DNA of 64,000 bases from Chelydra serpentina (Eukaryota; Chordata; Testudines; Chelydridae): positions 12,927,501 through 12,991,500 of the forward strand of contig JBAIAC010000057.1 in the NCBI GenBank assembly GCA_037349315.1. Reading direction: 5' to 3'. Positions 10,531 to 22,220 of this stretch are shown one piece after another. How positions within the stretch are numbered: position 1 is the first letter of the stretch; the number at the start of each line of letters is the position of its first letter. The notes under the pieces were generated by a model. That model was not told the DNA's origin. It did not search any database and saw only the letters and a program-made list of their open reading frames with translations. Made by a program: the position numbers and the translations under genes.

Positions 10531-11144
10531 CCCTTCTCCCAGGACACGGCCGGCATGTGGAGGAGAAATGCAATCTTTCCCCACACTGTGTCTCCCAATC
10601 CTGACCTATTACAAACACCTCCAGAGGCAAGAGGGGAATTCAAGTCTCCGGGACCCAGTCAGTTTGTGGCCTCTCTGCTGGGGACCAGCTGTGATGGTTA
10701 GTTTTATGATGTGTATACCTCCCCCGCTAGGAACTGTCCAGAGATCCACCAGCAATCAGGTTCAGACCCGGATTTTCAAGTGGAAATGGCAGCCTAAGCA
10801 TGAGAAATTCCTGCATCCTACTTTTGCTCCATCCATTCCTCATCACATCACTTTCCATTTCCCCCACTGGTGCCATTTTTCTGATGTCCTTTTTCTTCCC
10901 AAATTTCCTCCTTCTGGCGTGTCAAAATATATAATTCCCCACTTCGCCCCCAGCAAAGTGCCTCTACTTCTGCGCAGACTGCACATAAAACACAAAAATT
11001 CGGACTGGCGAGATCGGCTAATAAGTAGTTGCCATCCATCATAGGAAATTACACCTTTCCTCTCTTCAAAGAGTAAACCCCCATCGGCCTGTCAGTGCCA
11101 GAGAGGCACTGCTTATCTCCCCTGCTGCCTGCGAAATGCCTAAT

Positions 11145-11390
11145 GTCATAGCTTCATGGTTATAAGACCAGAAAGGGCCAATGTGATCATCTAGTCTGAG
11201 CTCCTGTATAGCACTGGTCATAGGAATTCCCTAAATTAACTCCTGCTTGAACCAGAGCCGATCTTTCAGAAAAACATCCAATCTGCCAGTGATGGAGAAT
11301 CCCCCACAAGCCCTGGTATACTATTCCAATAGCTCATTACCCTCATTAGTTAAAAATGGACACCTTCCAGCCACTGGATCTTGTTGGCTC
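11145..11390 (-). mobile_element. CR1 LINE 3' fragment, antisense
   Basis: GCCAATGTGATCATCTAGTC, AAAACATCCAATCTGCCAGT and GGAGAATCCCCCACAAGCCC match the antisense CR1 3' UTR. The copy ends abruptly near 11390, next to different sequence. It is the same subfamily as the 3' end at 33768-34025. The stretch 10530-11145 holds nothing I recognise. Confidence 0.8.
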
Positions 11391-11394
11391 TTGG

Positions 11395-11800
11395 TGTGAC
11401 GTGTCATTCCTTATTCTTTATGTACATATGCTTATGATATGAATATGACATAACTGAGATATACTTTTCAAGATGGCTCATGTGAGATATCATTGGCAAG
11501 GTTATGATTTGCTGAATGCAACTATCCTATTTGCATGCACGTATCATTTCTGTATCTGAAATTAGGACTATTGACTCTGTATCTGTATTTCAACTATGCT
11601 ACTTTGGGTGGCGCCCCCTGCTAACACTTTAGGTACAACAATGGAAAAGCCAGACATGGCGGATGGCCCATCAACAAGGATGATGGACTGTAAAAGAGCT
11701 TAGTTTTCCTGGGAAGGTGTGGGTCAGACTGTGAAGAATGGCTACAGGGGACCCATCCTGGATACTGGAACCCATCTTGAATTCTGTACTTTTCCACCAA
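11395..11800. repeat. LTR-like interspersed repeat, unresolved ends
   Basis: GATATGAATATGACATAACT, TGAGATATACTTTTCAAGAT and GGTTATGATTTGCTGAATG resemble a turtle LTR family. No TG...CA ends or duplication could be fixed, so the class is tentative. Confidence 0.35.
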
Positions 11801-11814
11801 CCCGATTGCCCTCT

Positions 11815-12135
11815 ATGATGAGATAACTGACTCTGTGGATATGGGGAAAGCGGTGGACTTTAGCAAAGCTTTTGATACGGTCTCCCACAGTATTCTTGAC
11901 AGCAAGTTAAAAGAGTATGAATTGGATGAATGGACTATAAGGTGGATAGAAAGCTGGCTAGATGGTTGGGCTCAACGGGTAGTGATCAACGGCTCGATCT
12001 CTAGTTGGCAGCCGGTATCAAGCGGAGTGCCCCAGGGGTCAGTCCTGGGGCCGGTTTGTTCAGCATCTTCATTAATGATCTGGATGATGGGATGGATTGC
12101 ACCCTCAGCAAGTTCGCAGATGACACTGGCTCTTA
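11815..12135 (+). pseudogene. CR1-type LINE reverse transcriptase fragment
   Basis: Encodes [37 protein letters not shown] and [11 protein letters not shown], which are RT motifs of a CR1-clade LINE. After GPV a frameshift moves the FINDLDDG segment (ATGATCTGGATGATGGGATG near 12080) to another frame. The piece is short and dead. No 5' or 3' ends are attached. Confidence 0.88.
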
Positions 12136-13543
12136 GCTAAAGCTCTTAGCTAAGGCTGTAGAGCAGACTCATTTAACTTTTTCTAAGTGGTCTCGGTGCC
12201 ACTAGATGGGACGGAACACCACACCCAGAAGGTGTGTGGGTTGCACTAGCACCCCCTGGTGGGCAAACCACGCCCAAAGGGCGGGCAAGGAAGACACCCC
12301 AGGAGTGGTGCATTGGATACATTCTCCTTATACCTGGAGGAGGGCTGGCTGTGTGGCTCAGGGGAGGTCCCGTGCTTGCCTCTCAGAGGAGGACCCTGTT
12401 TGATTTAGCATCGCAGAGCCACCTGCTCGAATTTCCAGTTCAGTTCAGCTCCGTCTGCTCGGTAAGAGAAGGGGAAATCATTGGACGCCTGCCTTCTCCT
12501 GTCACGTCAGATGCCTCAGTGCTTTCTCCAGAAGGGGTCACATAGGGACTGAGCCCCTGGCCTTAAGCACAATACCTAGCATTCCTCTAGTGCTTTTCCT
12601 CAGGAGCTCAAAGCACCTGGCATAGGAGGGTAGCGTGATTGCCCCCTTTTTACTGCCCTGTGGGAGGAAGGAGGTGTGGCCAGGGTTCACTGAGTTCTGG
12701 CTAGTCTCTAGGTCGCCACCGGAAGCAGCATGCAAATTAATGTAGCCCTGAGCTTGCTGTAACTTTCACCAAGGTCTGGGCGAGTCCCCAAAGAACCCCA
12801 TAATGCGAGCCGCTCAAACAGGGCTTGCAAATCGTCCTCCTGCCATAGGCGCCAGAATGGAGGAACCGAGAATCACCCCCACCACTGAGAGCAGCCCCCA
12901 AGTCCAAACGCTGTGTTCCTAGCTGGGTCCCATAAACTGGGAGGGCCCAAGTCACAAGGATTACCACGGCACGAGGCCAAGGCTTTGGGTCAGCATCGAC
13001 CATGCACCCAGAGGACCAGAAATAAATATGACATTGTAGAAAATTAACCCCGTATTGAGGATGGGGAGCATCACCAATGTATCCCAGGATGCTCTGCTGT
13101 ATGTTTAATGGCTTACATGGTATTTGAGAGAGAGCAGTTGGTATGCCAGGCACTGTAGCCGTTACTATGGTTACTTAATTACCTACCATGTGGTTACCAT
13201 GGCGAAAAGCACAGAGCTGTCCTTAGCACTTTCATTTTGTTTACATGGGCAGTTTAGATTTTAAATAAAACTTCCCCTGAACGGAGAGTCGAGCCATCGG
13301 GAGCCAATCTTGAAACCCCCTGACTGTAGGAGTCACACAAGTGAGGGCATGAGGGGCTGGGTCCTAAGTACAGGGAGCCCAATTCAGTCACTTGTAATCA
13401 TGGTGGCCTTACGGTAGATAAATCATCGTCACGCTCACGCTAAAGCCCCTTTGCACTACTAGAGCCGTGCGAAGTGCCCTAGTGTAAATGAGACTCTGGC
13501 TCTGCTAATAGTTCCAGGGGGAGTAATGGTGTAGTAAGGTACC
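12136..13543. other. Noncoding stretch, no feature recognised
   Basis: A possible tRNA-like SINE head lies near 12350 (GTGTGGCTCAGGGGAGGTCC). The reading frames at 12234-12545 and 12737-13153 have no recognisable motifs. Confidence 0.5.
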
Positions 13544-14355
13544 TGTCAGGGTTCCCTCCCCACTCTAAACTCTAGGGTAAAGACGTGGGGACCCGCATTC
13601 AGAGCCCCTAAGCTTATTTTTACCAGCTTAGGTTAAATCCCCCAAGGTACAAAATTCCCTGCACCCTGAGAAATGCTTCTCGCTGCCACCATCAAGTATC
13701 TAACAGGAATCCAGGAAAGGAATCACTTGAACTTCCCTCCCCCCTCAAAATACCCCCTCAAGCCGTACACCCCCTTTCCTGGGGAAGCTTGAGAACAATC
13801 TCCCAACCAATTGGTTACACAGTGATCTAAAAACCCACCCCCTGGGTTTTAACACCATAGAAACCAGTCAGCTTCTTAAAAGAAGGATTTTATTAAAAAT
13901 ACAGAAGGTAAAATCATCTCTGTAAAATCAGGATGGTAACTATTTTACAGGGCACTATATTTCCAAACTCAGAGAGACTTCCCCCTCTGGACAAACCTTA
14001 AAGTTACAGAAAACCATGAATACCCACCACCCCTGCCCCGCCTAACACAGGGGATACACCAAGCCAAAATTAAACAGAAATCTATGCGCTATGCTATCTA
14101 AACTTACTTCAGAAAAGGGAGGTTTGATTTTCTGCAGGTTCCTTCTGTCTTCCAAGATCACTCTGACCCAGACAAAGAGACACTCACAAAGCCTTCCCCC
14201 CTCCTAAGATTTGAAAGTATCTTGTCCCCTTATTGGTCAGATGCCAGCCAGGTCAGGTGTCAGTCTGGCTACCTGCATTTCTTAACCCTTTACTGGAAAG
14301 AGGATTTTATAGCACTGCATCAGACCCTCTCCCACTTCCCTTCATATATATGACA
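13544..14355 (-). mobile_element. Solo LTR of an endogenous retrovirus-like element, 812 bp
   Basis: The block runs TGTCAGGG to ATATGACA with TG...CA ends that extend to an inverted TGTCA/TGACA, and it is flanked by an exact 5-bp duplication GTACC (13539-13543 and 14356-14360). On the minus strand a TATAAAAT box reads near 14312 and an AATAAAAT poly(A) signal near 13890, in the right order for an LTR in that orientation. There is no internal coding region, so it is a recombination remnant. Confidence 0.85.
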
Positions 14356-14397
14356 GTACCACTCAGTGGGAGGCAGGCCCAAGCTGTCTCTCGGGGC

Positions 14398-14475
14398 CAG
14401 ATCCTCAAAGGTATTTAGGTGCCTAACTCCCATTAACATGAGGTGCCTAAACACCTTTGGAAATTCGGTCCTTAG
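14398..14475. repeat. Near-palindromic short repeat
   Basis: GCCAGATCCTCAAAGGTATT and GGTGCCTAACTCCCATT are followed by an inverted echo (GAGGTGCCTAAACACCTTTG). Same family as 3010 and 56283. Confidence 0.65.
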
Positions 14476-14689
14476 TGACTAAGCAACCTGGCAACAGAAT
14501 TAGATTCGATGACACCGGTATAAATACAGAGTAACTCCATTGCCTAAGGCACCGACTCCATTAACATCAAAGGGTCCCACAGGTTTGGATAATTTTAGCG
14601 TATTTTCGAAAAGGCGTGGGGGCCAGTTAATAAATGGGGGCGATATTTATAAACGTGATTCCCATGGGTATTAGCTCCCAGCTCGGGAT

Positions 14690-14960
14690 GAGAGCAAGTT
14701 GAGAGAATGCCGTCCTCTGCTGTAATAATAAGCTTGGCTTTTCACAACACTGTCAAAAAGATGGAGGAGACCATACACTCTTTTTGACATCAATAATATA
14801 ATAGTTTATTACTGCTGCAGCAGCAAAAGTTAATTGGCTGGGGATACATTATGAATGGGGAAGGGGGAGGGAAGCTCTGTATGCAGCTATCTCACAGCAA
14901 ATGAAATAGAATATTATTAATCCATAGCGAGATTAAAGCAATTTCCCTCCGATTCGGTGC
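14690..14960. other. AT-rich repeat-free stretch, candidate conserved element
   Basis: Contains AATATAATAGTTTATTACTG, AAAAGTTAATTGGCTGGGG and AATATTATTAATCCATAGCG. No repeat or coding signal. Inference from composition only. Confidence 0.3.
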
Positions 14961-16715
14961 TGCCGTGTTTCTTTTGGAGACGAACGAGCAGGTTAATAGT
15001 GGTTCTTGTCAGAATCAGCCACTTTTTGTGTTTGAGTCTGTTTTTTCACTTAAAGTTTGTACTCATTTTTCACCCTAACAAAAGGGGGGGAAAAGGGTAC
15101 TTCTGTCTCTTAAAAATGGTCACAGGTGGGCACGGAAGAAAGAAATCAACTCAACAACTGTGGATTTTTTGTTGGTGCTTTTCTCTGGCAGGGTTCCTTA
15201 TTAGTTGATCAATGTTTTCACCTACAGATAAATACCAAAGAGCTACTTTGTGTTGGTTATGTAGCTCTTTTTTACTAGAATCCAAAGCAAAAAACCTAGC
15301 CGTGGTTGGGGGTAAGAAAGGAATGTATCTTACACAAGTAGCAAGGCTTGAAAGGCTATGGTATCCTTCAAACATGCTCTACTTCTAAGATAGCCTACTA
15401 TCTTTCGCCCCTCTCAGAAAAAAGGAGCTATTCAGCTGGCAAACAAGCAAGAAAGATGGAAATCAGACGATCAAAGGGAGACCTAACAAACAATCCTTTC
15501 TGTTTTGAAAGAATACCGAGCAGAGAAAGGCTGATGCTGGGGGGCGGGTGTGTTTGGCGATTGAGTGGGGGCCCTCACTTCACATAGGACTCTCTGATTC
15601 AAGGAGGTATCTGTAAATAATGGGGTGATGAGGCTGGTACGGAAAAGAGGTTCTTGTTGAGGCAGGAAGATGTAACACGCTCAGCTAGCTTCCCAGAAAC
15701 ATCAAAGATTGCTTTTAAAAATGTAGAGGCACTTAAGAACCACTTCCATTTTCAAGGAAGCATCCTCCTATCTGTTTGCAGGCAAAGACTGGCAGTGAGC
15801 AGACGTGAGGGCACTTGGGCCTGCTTGCGAGCCAGCCAGGTCAATGACTGGCTTTCACATGAGGTTGATCGTAATGCATTCGTGTCTGGCAGATATTACA
15901 GACCCATTTTCATGAAGTGACGCCAGCATAGTGAGCGTGGACATGTCTGCCTCCAGTGGCTTCCCCTAGGAACTACAACAGCCAGCTACCCACTCTCCAT
16001 TAAAGGCGTTCTCCACTAGCTCAAAAAATAGAGATTAATGGGTTTGGTGCTGAGGTTCCTGGATTTCTTGCTGACGACGTTGTGGTCTAGAGGCCATCAA
16101 TAGGCGGACCACGGGCCAAATCCGGATGCCAGGCACTTTTGAACAGATTGCTAAATCTTTTTATTTACTTATTACTATCTTTATGGTTGTTGCAATGTGA
16201 AAAAAATGTTTCTCGACCTTGACCAAGAAATTTAGACCTTGACAAAAAATAATTGACTACCCCTGTGGTCTGTGTGTGTACAGTGATGGTTCACGGCACT
16301 GGCATCTTCCTGTTTAGTACCCATAACAATGGTCAAACGTTTTATTCTATTGTCAGAAAAAAAAACCCATGCATTATGTGCTCTGAGGGCTTGTATCTCC
16401 TCTGCCCTGCACCCTGTGTTGTCATTTATACCCGTGTAAGTGTAACTAAATCATTACCACTCTGCACTGATGTAACTGACTTAGCAAAGGGTAGGGCAAC
16501 AGAGACTCGGGCCCAAAACACGTCCTCACAATTACCAGTACATATGCATGTACCCCAGGCTTTCCTCCACCCTTGCACCTCTCCCTATGCTATCCTAATA
16601 GCACCTTCACCCACGTCTAACATGGTAACCTCCCTCTACCCACTAGCAGATGCTTCCTCTGTACTATCCTCCAACACAATTCCCTGCACCCATGCCATTG
16701 GAGGAAGCATGATCT
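14961..16715. other. Noncoding stretch, no feature recognised
   Basis: The longest frame, 16253-16723, starts MTTPVVCVCTVMVHG and has no recognisable domain, no splice context and biased composition. I do not call a gene here. Confidence 0.5.
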
Positions 16716-16719
16716 CCTG

Positions 16720-17045
16720 CTGAGGAGGCTAGCCTGGGACATGGGAATTCAATTCCCTGCTCTGCCAGAGACTTCCTGTGTGACCTTGGTCAAGTCACTT
16801 AGCATAGGGTGCCCAGATAGCAAATATGAAAAATCAGGATGGGGTGGGGGGGAATAGGAGCCTATATAAGAAAAAGCCCCAAATATTGGGACTGTCCCTA
16901 TAAAATCAGGACATCTGGTCACCCTAACTTAGCATCTCTGTGCCATCAGTGCAATGGGGATGATAGCACTGCCCTGCCTCTCAGGGGTGCTGGGACGTTA
17001 AGTGCATTAAAGGTTGCAAGGCACTCAAATGCTATTTTGATGGGC
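16720..17045 (+). repeat. MIR-like SINE, interrupted by a MITE
   Basis: The left part has TGTGACCTTGGTCAAGTCAC and ends ACTTAGCA at 16804. The right part resumes at 16927 with ACTTAGCATCTCTGTGCC, then AATGGGGATGATAGCACTGC and CCTGCCTCTCAGGGGTGC. Removing 16805-16934 restores a continuous SINE. Confidence 0.8.
16805..16926 (+). mobile_element. hAT-type MITE, 122 bp (TAGGGTGACCAGAT family)
   Basis: Ends TAGGGTGCCCAGATAG and CATCTGGTCACCCTA are terminal inverted repeats. Exact 8-bp duplication ACTTAGCA at 16797-16804 and 16927-16934. The core has GGAGCCTATATAAGAAAAAG and CCCTATAAAATCAGGAC. The 8-bp duplication fits the hAT superfamily. Sister copies are at 21176, 31167, 37083 and 55493. Confidence 0.9.
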
Positions 17046-17411
17046 TACATTCATATAAGTACCTACGGCAGCTCAATACCCGCTAAGCACACAGACATGT
17101 CCCCTTGTCTCCTATATCATCAATGAAAATATATTCATACATACATCTCCCCTATAACATCCCACACAAGCATCCGTCCATATCCACCCACCCCTCAGAC
17201 CCTTTTCTCCTGCTTCCGTCCCAGTTACCATAGGTAACCCATGCTAACGTAGTGTGGCTCTTTGTTGCCCTCTAGTACCTATACCACATAGAGAGGTTTA
17301 TGAGTGTGATGTGGGCTCTGAACTATTGAGCCTGGTCTTTCGTATCACTCAGCAGAGGAGTGTGCTTTTTAGATGCCGGGTTCAAACCCTAGAGGAGTTG
17401 TTAGACATGTA

Positions 17412-17428
17412 TACACACACACACACAT
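17412..17428. repeat. (CA)n microsatellite
   Basis: A short CA tract. A SINE-like tRNA motif (TGCCGGGTTCAAACCCTAGA) lies just upstream near 17373. Otherwise 17050-17950 holds nothing recognised. Confidence 0.8.
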
Positions 17429-17974
17429 ACACCCAAAGATTCTTGGGAATAGAGGCAAAGTCCATCATATTTAACAATGAGATCTCTCCCCACGATTTTG
17501 ATTTATTTTCTTTTAAAACCAGGAATCAGACCAGTCCATGGTTCTCAGCACAATTGTAAATTGGAACGGAAAGGCGGATTAAAAAGGAGCAACTTGGGCC
17601 GTATAACCAGTGACCTTCCTGAAGGACTCTAATACCTGTTACATCCTCAGAATTGTTTTGAATCAACTCAATATCACCTTGGCACAAAGCCATCTGTGCA
17701 TCTGAGACACGGGCGGGACGAGGCTTTTCTCAGCTAGTGTGGTAGCGTCGGAGGCAGGGGGTTTGGTCGGCAGCCGTATAAGTAACATTTCTCCTTAGTG
17801 GGATTTATCAGTGACCTCAACTGTGTGATCTTCCCCATGGTGGTAGGTCCTTTTCTAAGGAGGTGTATTGTCCCCTTAAGGCAGGTGCACTGCTTCCATT
17901 GATGCTAATTGGAGTTCCACATGCATGCTGATTCAGGGGCCAAAATCATAGCAAGTGATCTCTCTGCAGCTGAG

Positions 17975-18605
17975 TCATGCAAGAGATGGCTGCATTTCAG
18001 GGGCAGGTGAAGTCACTGCACGGGAATTACCGAGGCCTTGCCCTCCTCGCCATTGCCGGGAAAATCCTTGCTCACACCCTATTGAACCGTCTCCTCCCTG
18101 TCGCCGAAGACATCCTTCTGGAATCCCAAGGTGGCTTCAAGATCATTTTGGGGCACCACCGATGTGATTTTTGTTTCACGACAGAGCCCAGAGAGGTGTA
18201 GTTAACAACACAAGCCATGGTTTATGACATTTCATAGAATCATAGAATATCAGGGTTGGAAGGGACCTTAGGAGGTCAACTAGTCCAACCTCCAGCTCAA
18301 AACAGGACCAATCCCCAATTTTTGCCCCAGATCCCTAAATGGTCCCCTCAAGGATTGAACTCACAGCCCTGGGTTTAGCAGGCTATCCCTCCCCTAGGGA
18401 CAATGAGGTTTGTTCAATTAGGGAGGGTGAGGCCCTCTTCTAGTAGTTGAGGTGTGAACACCAAGGGAGGAGAAACTGCTTTTGTAGTTGGCTAGCCATT
18501 CACAGCCAAATTTATTCGACCTAAGTAAAGGCCTTTGATTCTATCAGTCGTGAAGCATTATGGAAGGTACTGTCTAGTTTTGGTTATCCATTGAAGCGTT
18601 CTACC
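17975..18605 (+). pseudogene. Non-LTR retrotransposon reverse transcriptase relic, split by a SINE
   Basis: The first part encodes HGNYRGLALLAIAGKILAHT, LLNRLLPVAEDILLES and QGGFKIILG, an RT N-terminal region of RTE/L2-like type. After the SINE at 18232-18397 it resumes near 18505 with FDLSKG and then, one frame over, AFDSISREALWKVLSSFGYP, the next RT block. The protein is frameshifted and truncated. The sequence differs from the CR1 pieces elsewhere in the window. Confidence 0.78.
18232..18397 (-). repeat. Cry-family tRNA-derived SINE, near full length, antisense
   Basis: It reads TCATAGAATCATAGAATATC, GGTTGGAAGGGACCTTAGG, AATTTTTGCCCCAGATCCC, then the reverse of a tRNA promoter (B box GGATTGAACTCACAGCC). 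The tRNA head ends near CTATCCCTCCCCTAG. The tail is shared with CR1 LINEs, the expected mobilising partner. It interrupts an older RT relic. Confidence 0.88.
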
Positions 18606-18960
18606 CAGGGCACCGCCCCTGCAGCTCCCATTGGCTGCGGTTCCCGGACTATGGGAGCTGTGAAGCAGGTGCTCTGGGCGGAGGCAGCGCGCAGAGCTGC
18701 CTGGCCACGCCTCCACCCAGGAGCTGAGCGAGGGGGATGTCGCCGCTTTCGGGGAGACCCCCAGGTAAGTGCCGCCCAGATCCCACCTCACCCTGCCCTG
18801 TGCCCCAACCCCCTACCCTCTCCCACACCCAAACTCTGCTGCGGGGAGCACGGTAGCCTGAGCTGCCCCTGAGTCAGCCACACCGGCCACTGCAGAAGTC
18901 ACGGAGGTCACGGAATCCGTGACTTCTGTGACTTCCGTGACCAACTCGCAGCCATAGCTG
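18590..18960. repeat. GC-rich interspersed repeat with an inverted motif
   Basis: GCTCCCATTGGCTGCGGTTC and a GAAGTCACGG/CCGTGACTTC inverted motif at 18895-18945 are typical of turtle repeats. Class unresolved. A frame at 18591-18872 is spurious. Confidence 0.45.
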
Positions 18961-19004
18961 TAACTCTTGGGGGCAGCCACTAGAGGGAGACAATCACATT
19001 CCCT

Positions 19005-19300
19005 AAGAAATGGTTCCGTGGTTAAGGTGCTAGCCTGGGTTTATGGAGAGATGGGTTCCATTACTAACTCTGCCACAGATTTCCCTGTGGGACCTTGGGC
19101 CAGTCACTGAATCTCCCTGTTCTGCGACTGGGCTTAAGAATGCTTCCTTTCTCCTACCTTTCCTCAGTCCCATCTATTAAGATGATAGGCTCTTTGGGGA
19201 CTCCTAACCCCTCTTGTTGTAACCAGCAGGTCATTTTCCCCGCTCAAGCCTAGCTCCCATTTGCCTGCTCTAAGCACTAGACTGTGCTACCCTGAAGCAC
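19005..19300 (+). repeat. MIR-like SINE, diverged
   Basis: TCCGTGGTTAAGGTGCTAGC, then CTAACTCTGCCACAGATTTC and CCTTGGGCCAGTCACTGAAT follow the SINE pattern. The region 19300-20420 holds no other feature; a C-rich run lies at 19872-19888. Confidence 0.6.
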
Positions 19301-20429
19301 AAATAAAAAAATGCAGTATGTAAGGATTTGATTAGATGCCTTTCCTATCGCTTGGTTCATCTGGGGACTGAGTGATCCATTGCCAAAGGTCCTGAAAACC
19401 CACCAGGCTCTTTACAAAGAAACGTCTTCCTATACAACCCCTCACCCTAATGTCCCTCATTACTGGAGAGCGCTGGTGGCCAGAGTACTTGTCATGGTTT
19501 CTGAGGCTACTTTACCAATAGACTTCACAAGCAGCCAGCAAAGAAGTTACCAGACAATGTTCTCTATAAAAAAAGAAGGCAGGGGTGTGGGAGGGATTTA
19601 ATTCGTAAAAGAAGCAATTTTTCTCCCCATCCCATTACTGGCATTTTTAAGCCAGGCTTCGCATTCCTTTCACGAGATCAGTGTTGAGGGTTGTTATAAC
19701 AGATGTAAAGCTGCCTGTTAATGGGATTGCTTTCGCCACCAGAATTCTGATGGGAAGAAATGCGCCTTTAAGCCCCAATAGACACAAAGCTATTAGAAAG
19801 TCTTCTCGGCGGATGCGCTTCCCATCTCGCCATTTCCTCAGCATTAATTATGATTAATATTACTCTTCTTGCCCCCCCCCCGCCCCCGCTAACAAGAATT
19901 GGTATTTTTCTTGCATGTCTCCTGAATTACATACAACAATGAAAAAGTTAAACCGAGGGGGGGAAAATACACAATTGTGCAGTCACTTTGCTTATTATTT
20001 TACTTCCTCCCACCCCCCGCTCTGGGTAAAACGTATCCCCTTGTTCAGAGGGGCCAGGAAACCAGAGGCCAGGGTCCACCTATGCTAGCTAAAACCCGGT
20101 TAAGTCCAAAGGGTTTAAGTGGGATGTGCCTTGGGCTCACTTACTGTACAGGGATGAATTTCACCCCTTGTGTGAACAGTATGAATTCACTGACAACTGT
20201 TCCCCACTCGCCTTCCGAACGCTGTTCTAATCATGGCAGGCTTCAAACCACAGAGCATCCGGACAAGGCAGTGGGTCTTAGAAGAGATCACCTGCTGTGT
20301 GGCCCTCTCACCTTTTGTCTGTTTTGCCCAGCGAGACTGTAAGATGGTTGGGGGAGGAACTGGCTCACTGTTTATGTACAGCACCCAGCAGAATAAGGCC
20401 TTGATCCCAGCTGGGGCTTCCATACTGCT

Positions 20430-20645
20430 ACTAGAGTTGTGTTGCTCAGTGGATAGAGCACTTCAGTGAGGCTCCGGATTCCGTTCCTGGCCCTGCCACC
20501 GGCCTGCCAGGTGACCTTTGGCAAGTCACATCCCCTCTCCGTGCCTCAGTTTCCCCATGGGTAACATGGGGATAATGATACGGACTCCCTTTATAATGTG
20601 CTTTGAGATCTGCTGACGAAAAGAGCTGGGTATCATTACTGTTAA
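20430..20645 (+). repeat. tRNA-derived MIR-like SINE, near complete
   Basis: The head GTTGCTCAGTGGATAGAGCA (A box) and GGATTCCGTTCC (B-box-like) are followed by GACCTTTGGCAAGTCACAT, GCCTCAGTTTCCCCATGGG and TGCTTTGAGATCTGCTGACG. This is the best-preserved copy of this SINE in the window. Confidence 0.8.
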
Positions 20646-21175
20646 AAACTCATCTCTTTTTCAGAACAGGATGTTTTGCACATGCTGGTCTATCTTACAA
20701 AGATGAAGCCCTGCAGGGATACAATAGGGGTCATTCCCTGCAGCTGGATGGGAAAGGCCCATAATTAAAATGGGGTCAGCTGAGCTCCAGGGCAAAAGGA
20801 AAAGGACCGGGTAAGGAGTAAGTGTAGGCCATGAGCAAGAACGCCAATAGGGGGAATGTGACCCACACCCATTCCATGTGGCGCTCTGTCACCCTCTAGT
20901 GGTGGCTGGGCCACATTGAGAGGTCAATGAGCCTGCTATCGAAGGAGCCCAGCCATCATGAGAGCAGGGCAAAGTGCCATGTAGGGTGGGTCCCAGACAC
21001 CAATCAGAGAACCCCAGAAAACACCTGCTGAGAAGACACATAAAGTATCAGTGACGTGGCCTGGAACTGACAGGTGCTCAGCAGACAACCCTGTACATGG
21101 CTGTCCCTTTGGACCATGGAGTGCGGGCACCAATAACATTAGCCATGCAGGCTTCCACATGCTGCCTGCCTAGGT

Positions 21176-21391
21176 TAGGGTGACCAGATTAACGCAACAA
21201 AATATCAGGACACATGAGGGAAGCAAAAAAAAAAAAAAAACCCAGCCAGAACGGAGTTGTTTGAGCAAAAAAAACCGCAGAAGCCCTGATACTGGGACAA
21301 ATGGCGTCCCGACTGTGCATCAATCGGGATGCGGGACAAAGACCTAAATATCAGGACAGACCCGATTTTATCGGGACATCTGGTCACCCTA
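21176..21391 (+). mobile_element. hAT-type MITE, long variant, 216 bp
   Basis: Ends TAGGGTGACCAGATTAACGC and CATCTGGTCACCCTA match the 16805 family. Exact 8-bp duplication GCCTAGGT at 21168-21175 and 21392-21399. The interior is different and longer, with an A tract and repeated GGGACAAA blocks, so this is a sister subfamily sharing ends. Confidence 0.9.
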
Positions 21392-21639
21392 GCCTAGGTA
21401 CATAAACCTTGCCTCGGAGGAACCATCTCCATCTCAGCCCATACTGAGAGAAGTAAAAGAATCAGGCATACATGAAGAGTGGTGGGGGGAGGCACATCAT
21501 TTTTCCATTTGGAAAACAATAAAAGAAAACATGTGGAAAGTCATGTTTTCTCACTTGCTCACACTTTAAAAATCTTTATTCCCTTGTTTCCAGTGAATAA
21601 AAGGGGGAGGTTAAATAACGCACACTGCAAATCCCCAAA

Positions 21640-21900
21640 CTGAAAACAGAAAACCAAAATATTTCAGTATCCAAAATCCAAAAAGAACGTTTGATTGGAA
21701 GCCAAAATTTTTGTTTTGAAAATTCCTGCCAGAAAATGTACCTTTTATTTTTGGTCAGAATTGACATTTTCCTCAAAAAAAATTTCAGATTTGACAAAAA
21801 CCTTTTTTTGGGGGGGGGGGGAGGAGGAAGGAGGAGATTTTCTGCATGCACCCCCCTCCCCCCCCAAAAAAGTCAGCTGAGGATCTGGCCATGCTCCCTG
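21640..21900. repeat. AT-rich repeat (GAAAATTCC/AAATTTTTG type) with G and C runs
   Basis: Runs such as GCCAAAATTTTTGTTTTG and CAGAATTGACATTTTCCTC recall the family at 48290-48740, 52230-52600 and 58560-58960. A G run at 21808-21820 and C runs near 21850 follow. Overlapping frames on both strands are artefacts. Confidence 0.55.
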
Positions 21901-22019
21901 CAAAAAAAATAAACTAACTGACCTTTTCTGGCCCTGTGTGAGCCTTGAACTTTTGGTCAGAATGGGAACTCATTACAGAAAGGCCACCTCACACATTAAC
22001 CAAGCATGGCTGGGAAATA

Positions 22020-22220
22020 TGTCCTCCTGGTTAGGACACAGGCACTGGGAATTGGTAGTTCTAATCTCAGCTCTGTCCTTGGCCCTGTGTAAGTCACTTT
22101 ACATTTTTTCCCCTTCCTGCCCTTTTTCTGTTTCAATTGTAAGCTCTTTGTGGCAGGAATTGTTTCCCACAATGTACATATGGCCCCAATGGGGCCCTGA
22201 TCTCGGCTGGGCCCTCTGGA
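22020..22220 (+). repeat. SINE-like fragment with a TGTACATATGGCCCC tail
   Basis: GGTTAGGACACAGGCACTGG, CTCAGCTCTGTCCTTGGCCC and CCAATGGGGCCCTGATCTCG match repeat fragments seen elsewhere (20370, 31745). The 204-residue antisense frame ending at 22099 runs through this repeat and is rejected as a gene. Confidence 0.6.

Noticed and set aside
10568..11044. 158-residue frame on the plus strand
   Set aside because: No family likeness, no splice context, and an overlapping frame on the minus strand.
16253..16723. 156-residue frame
   Set aside because: No known motif and low-complexity composition; it ends at the start of a SINE.
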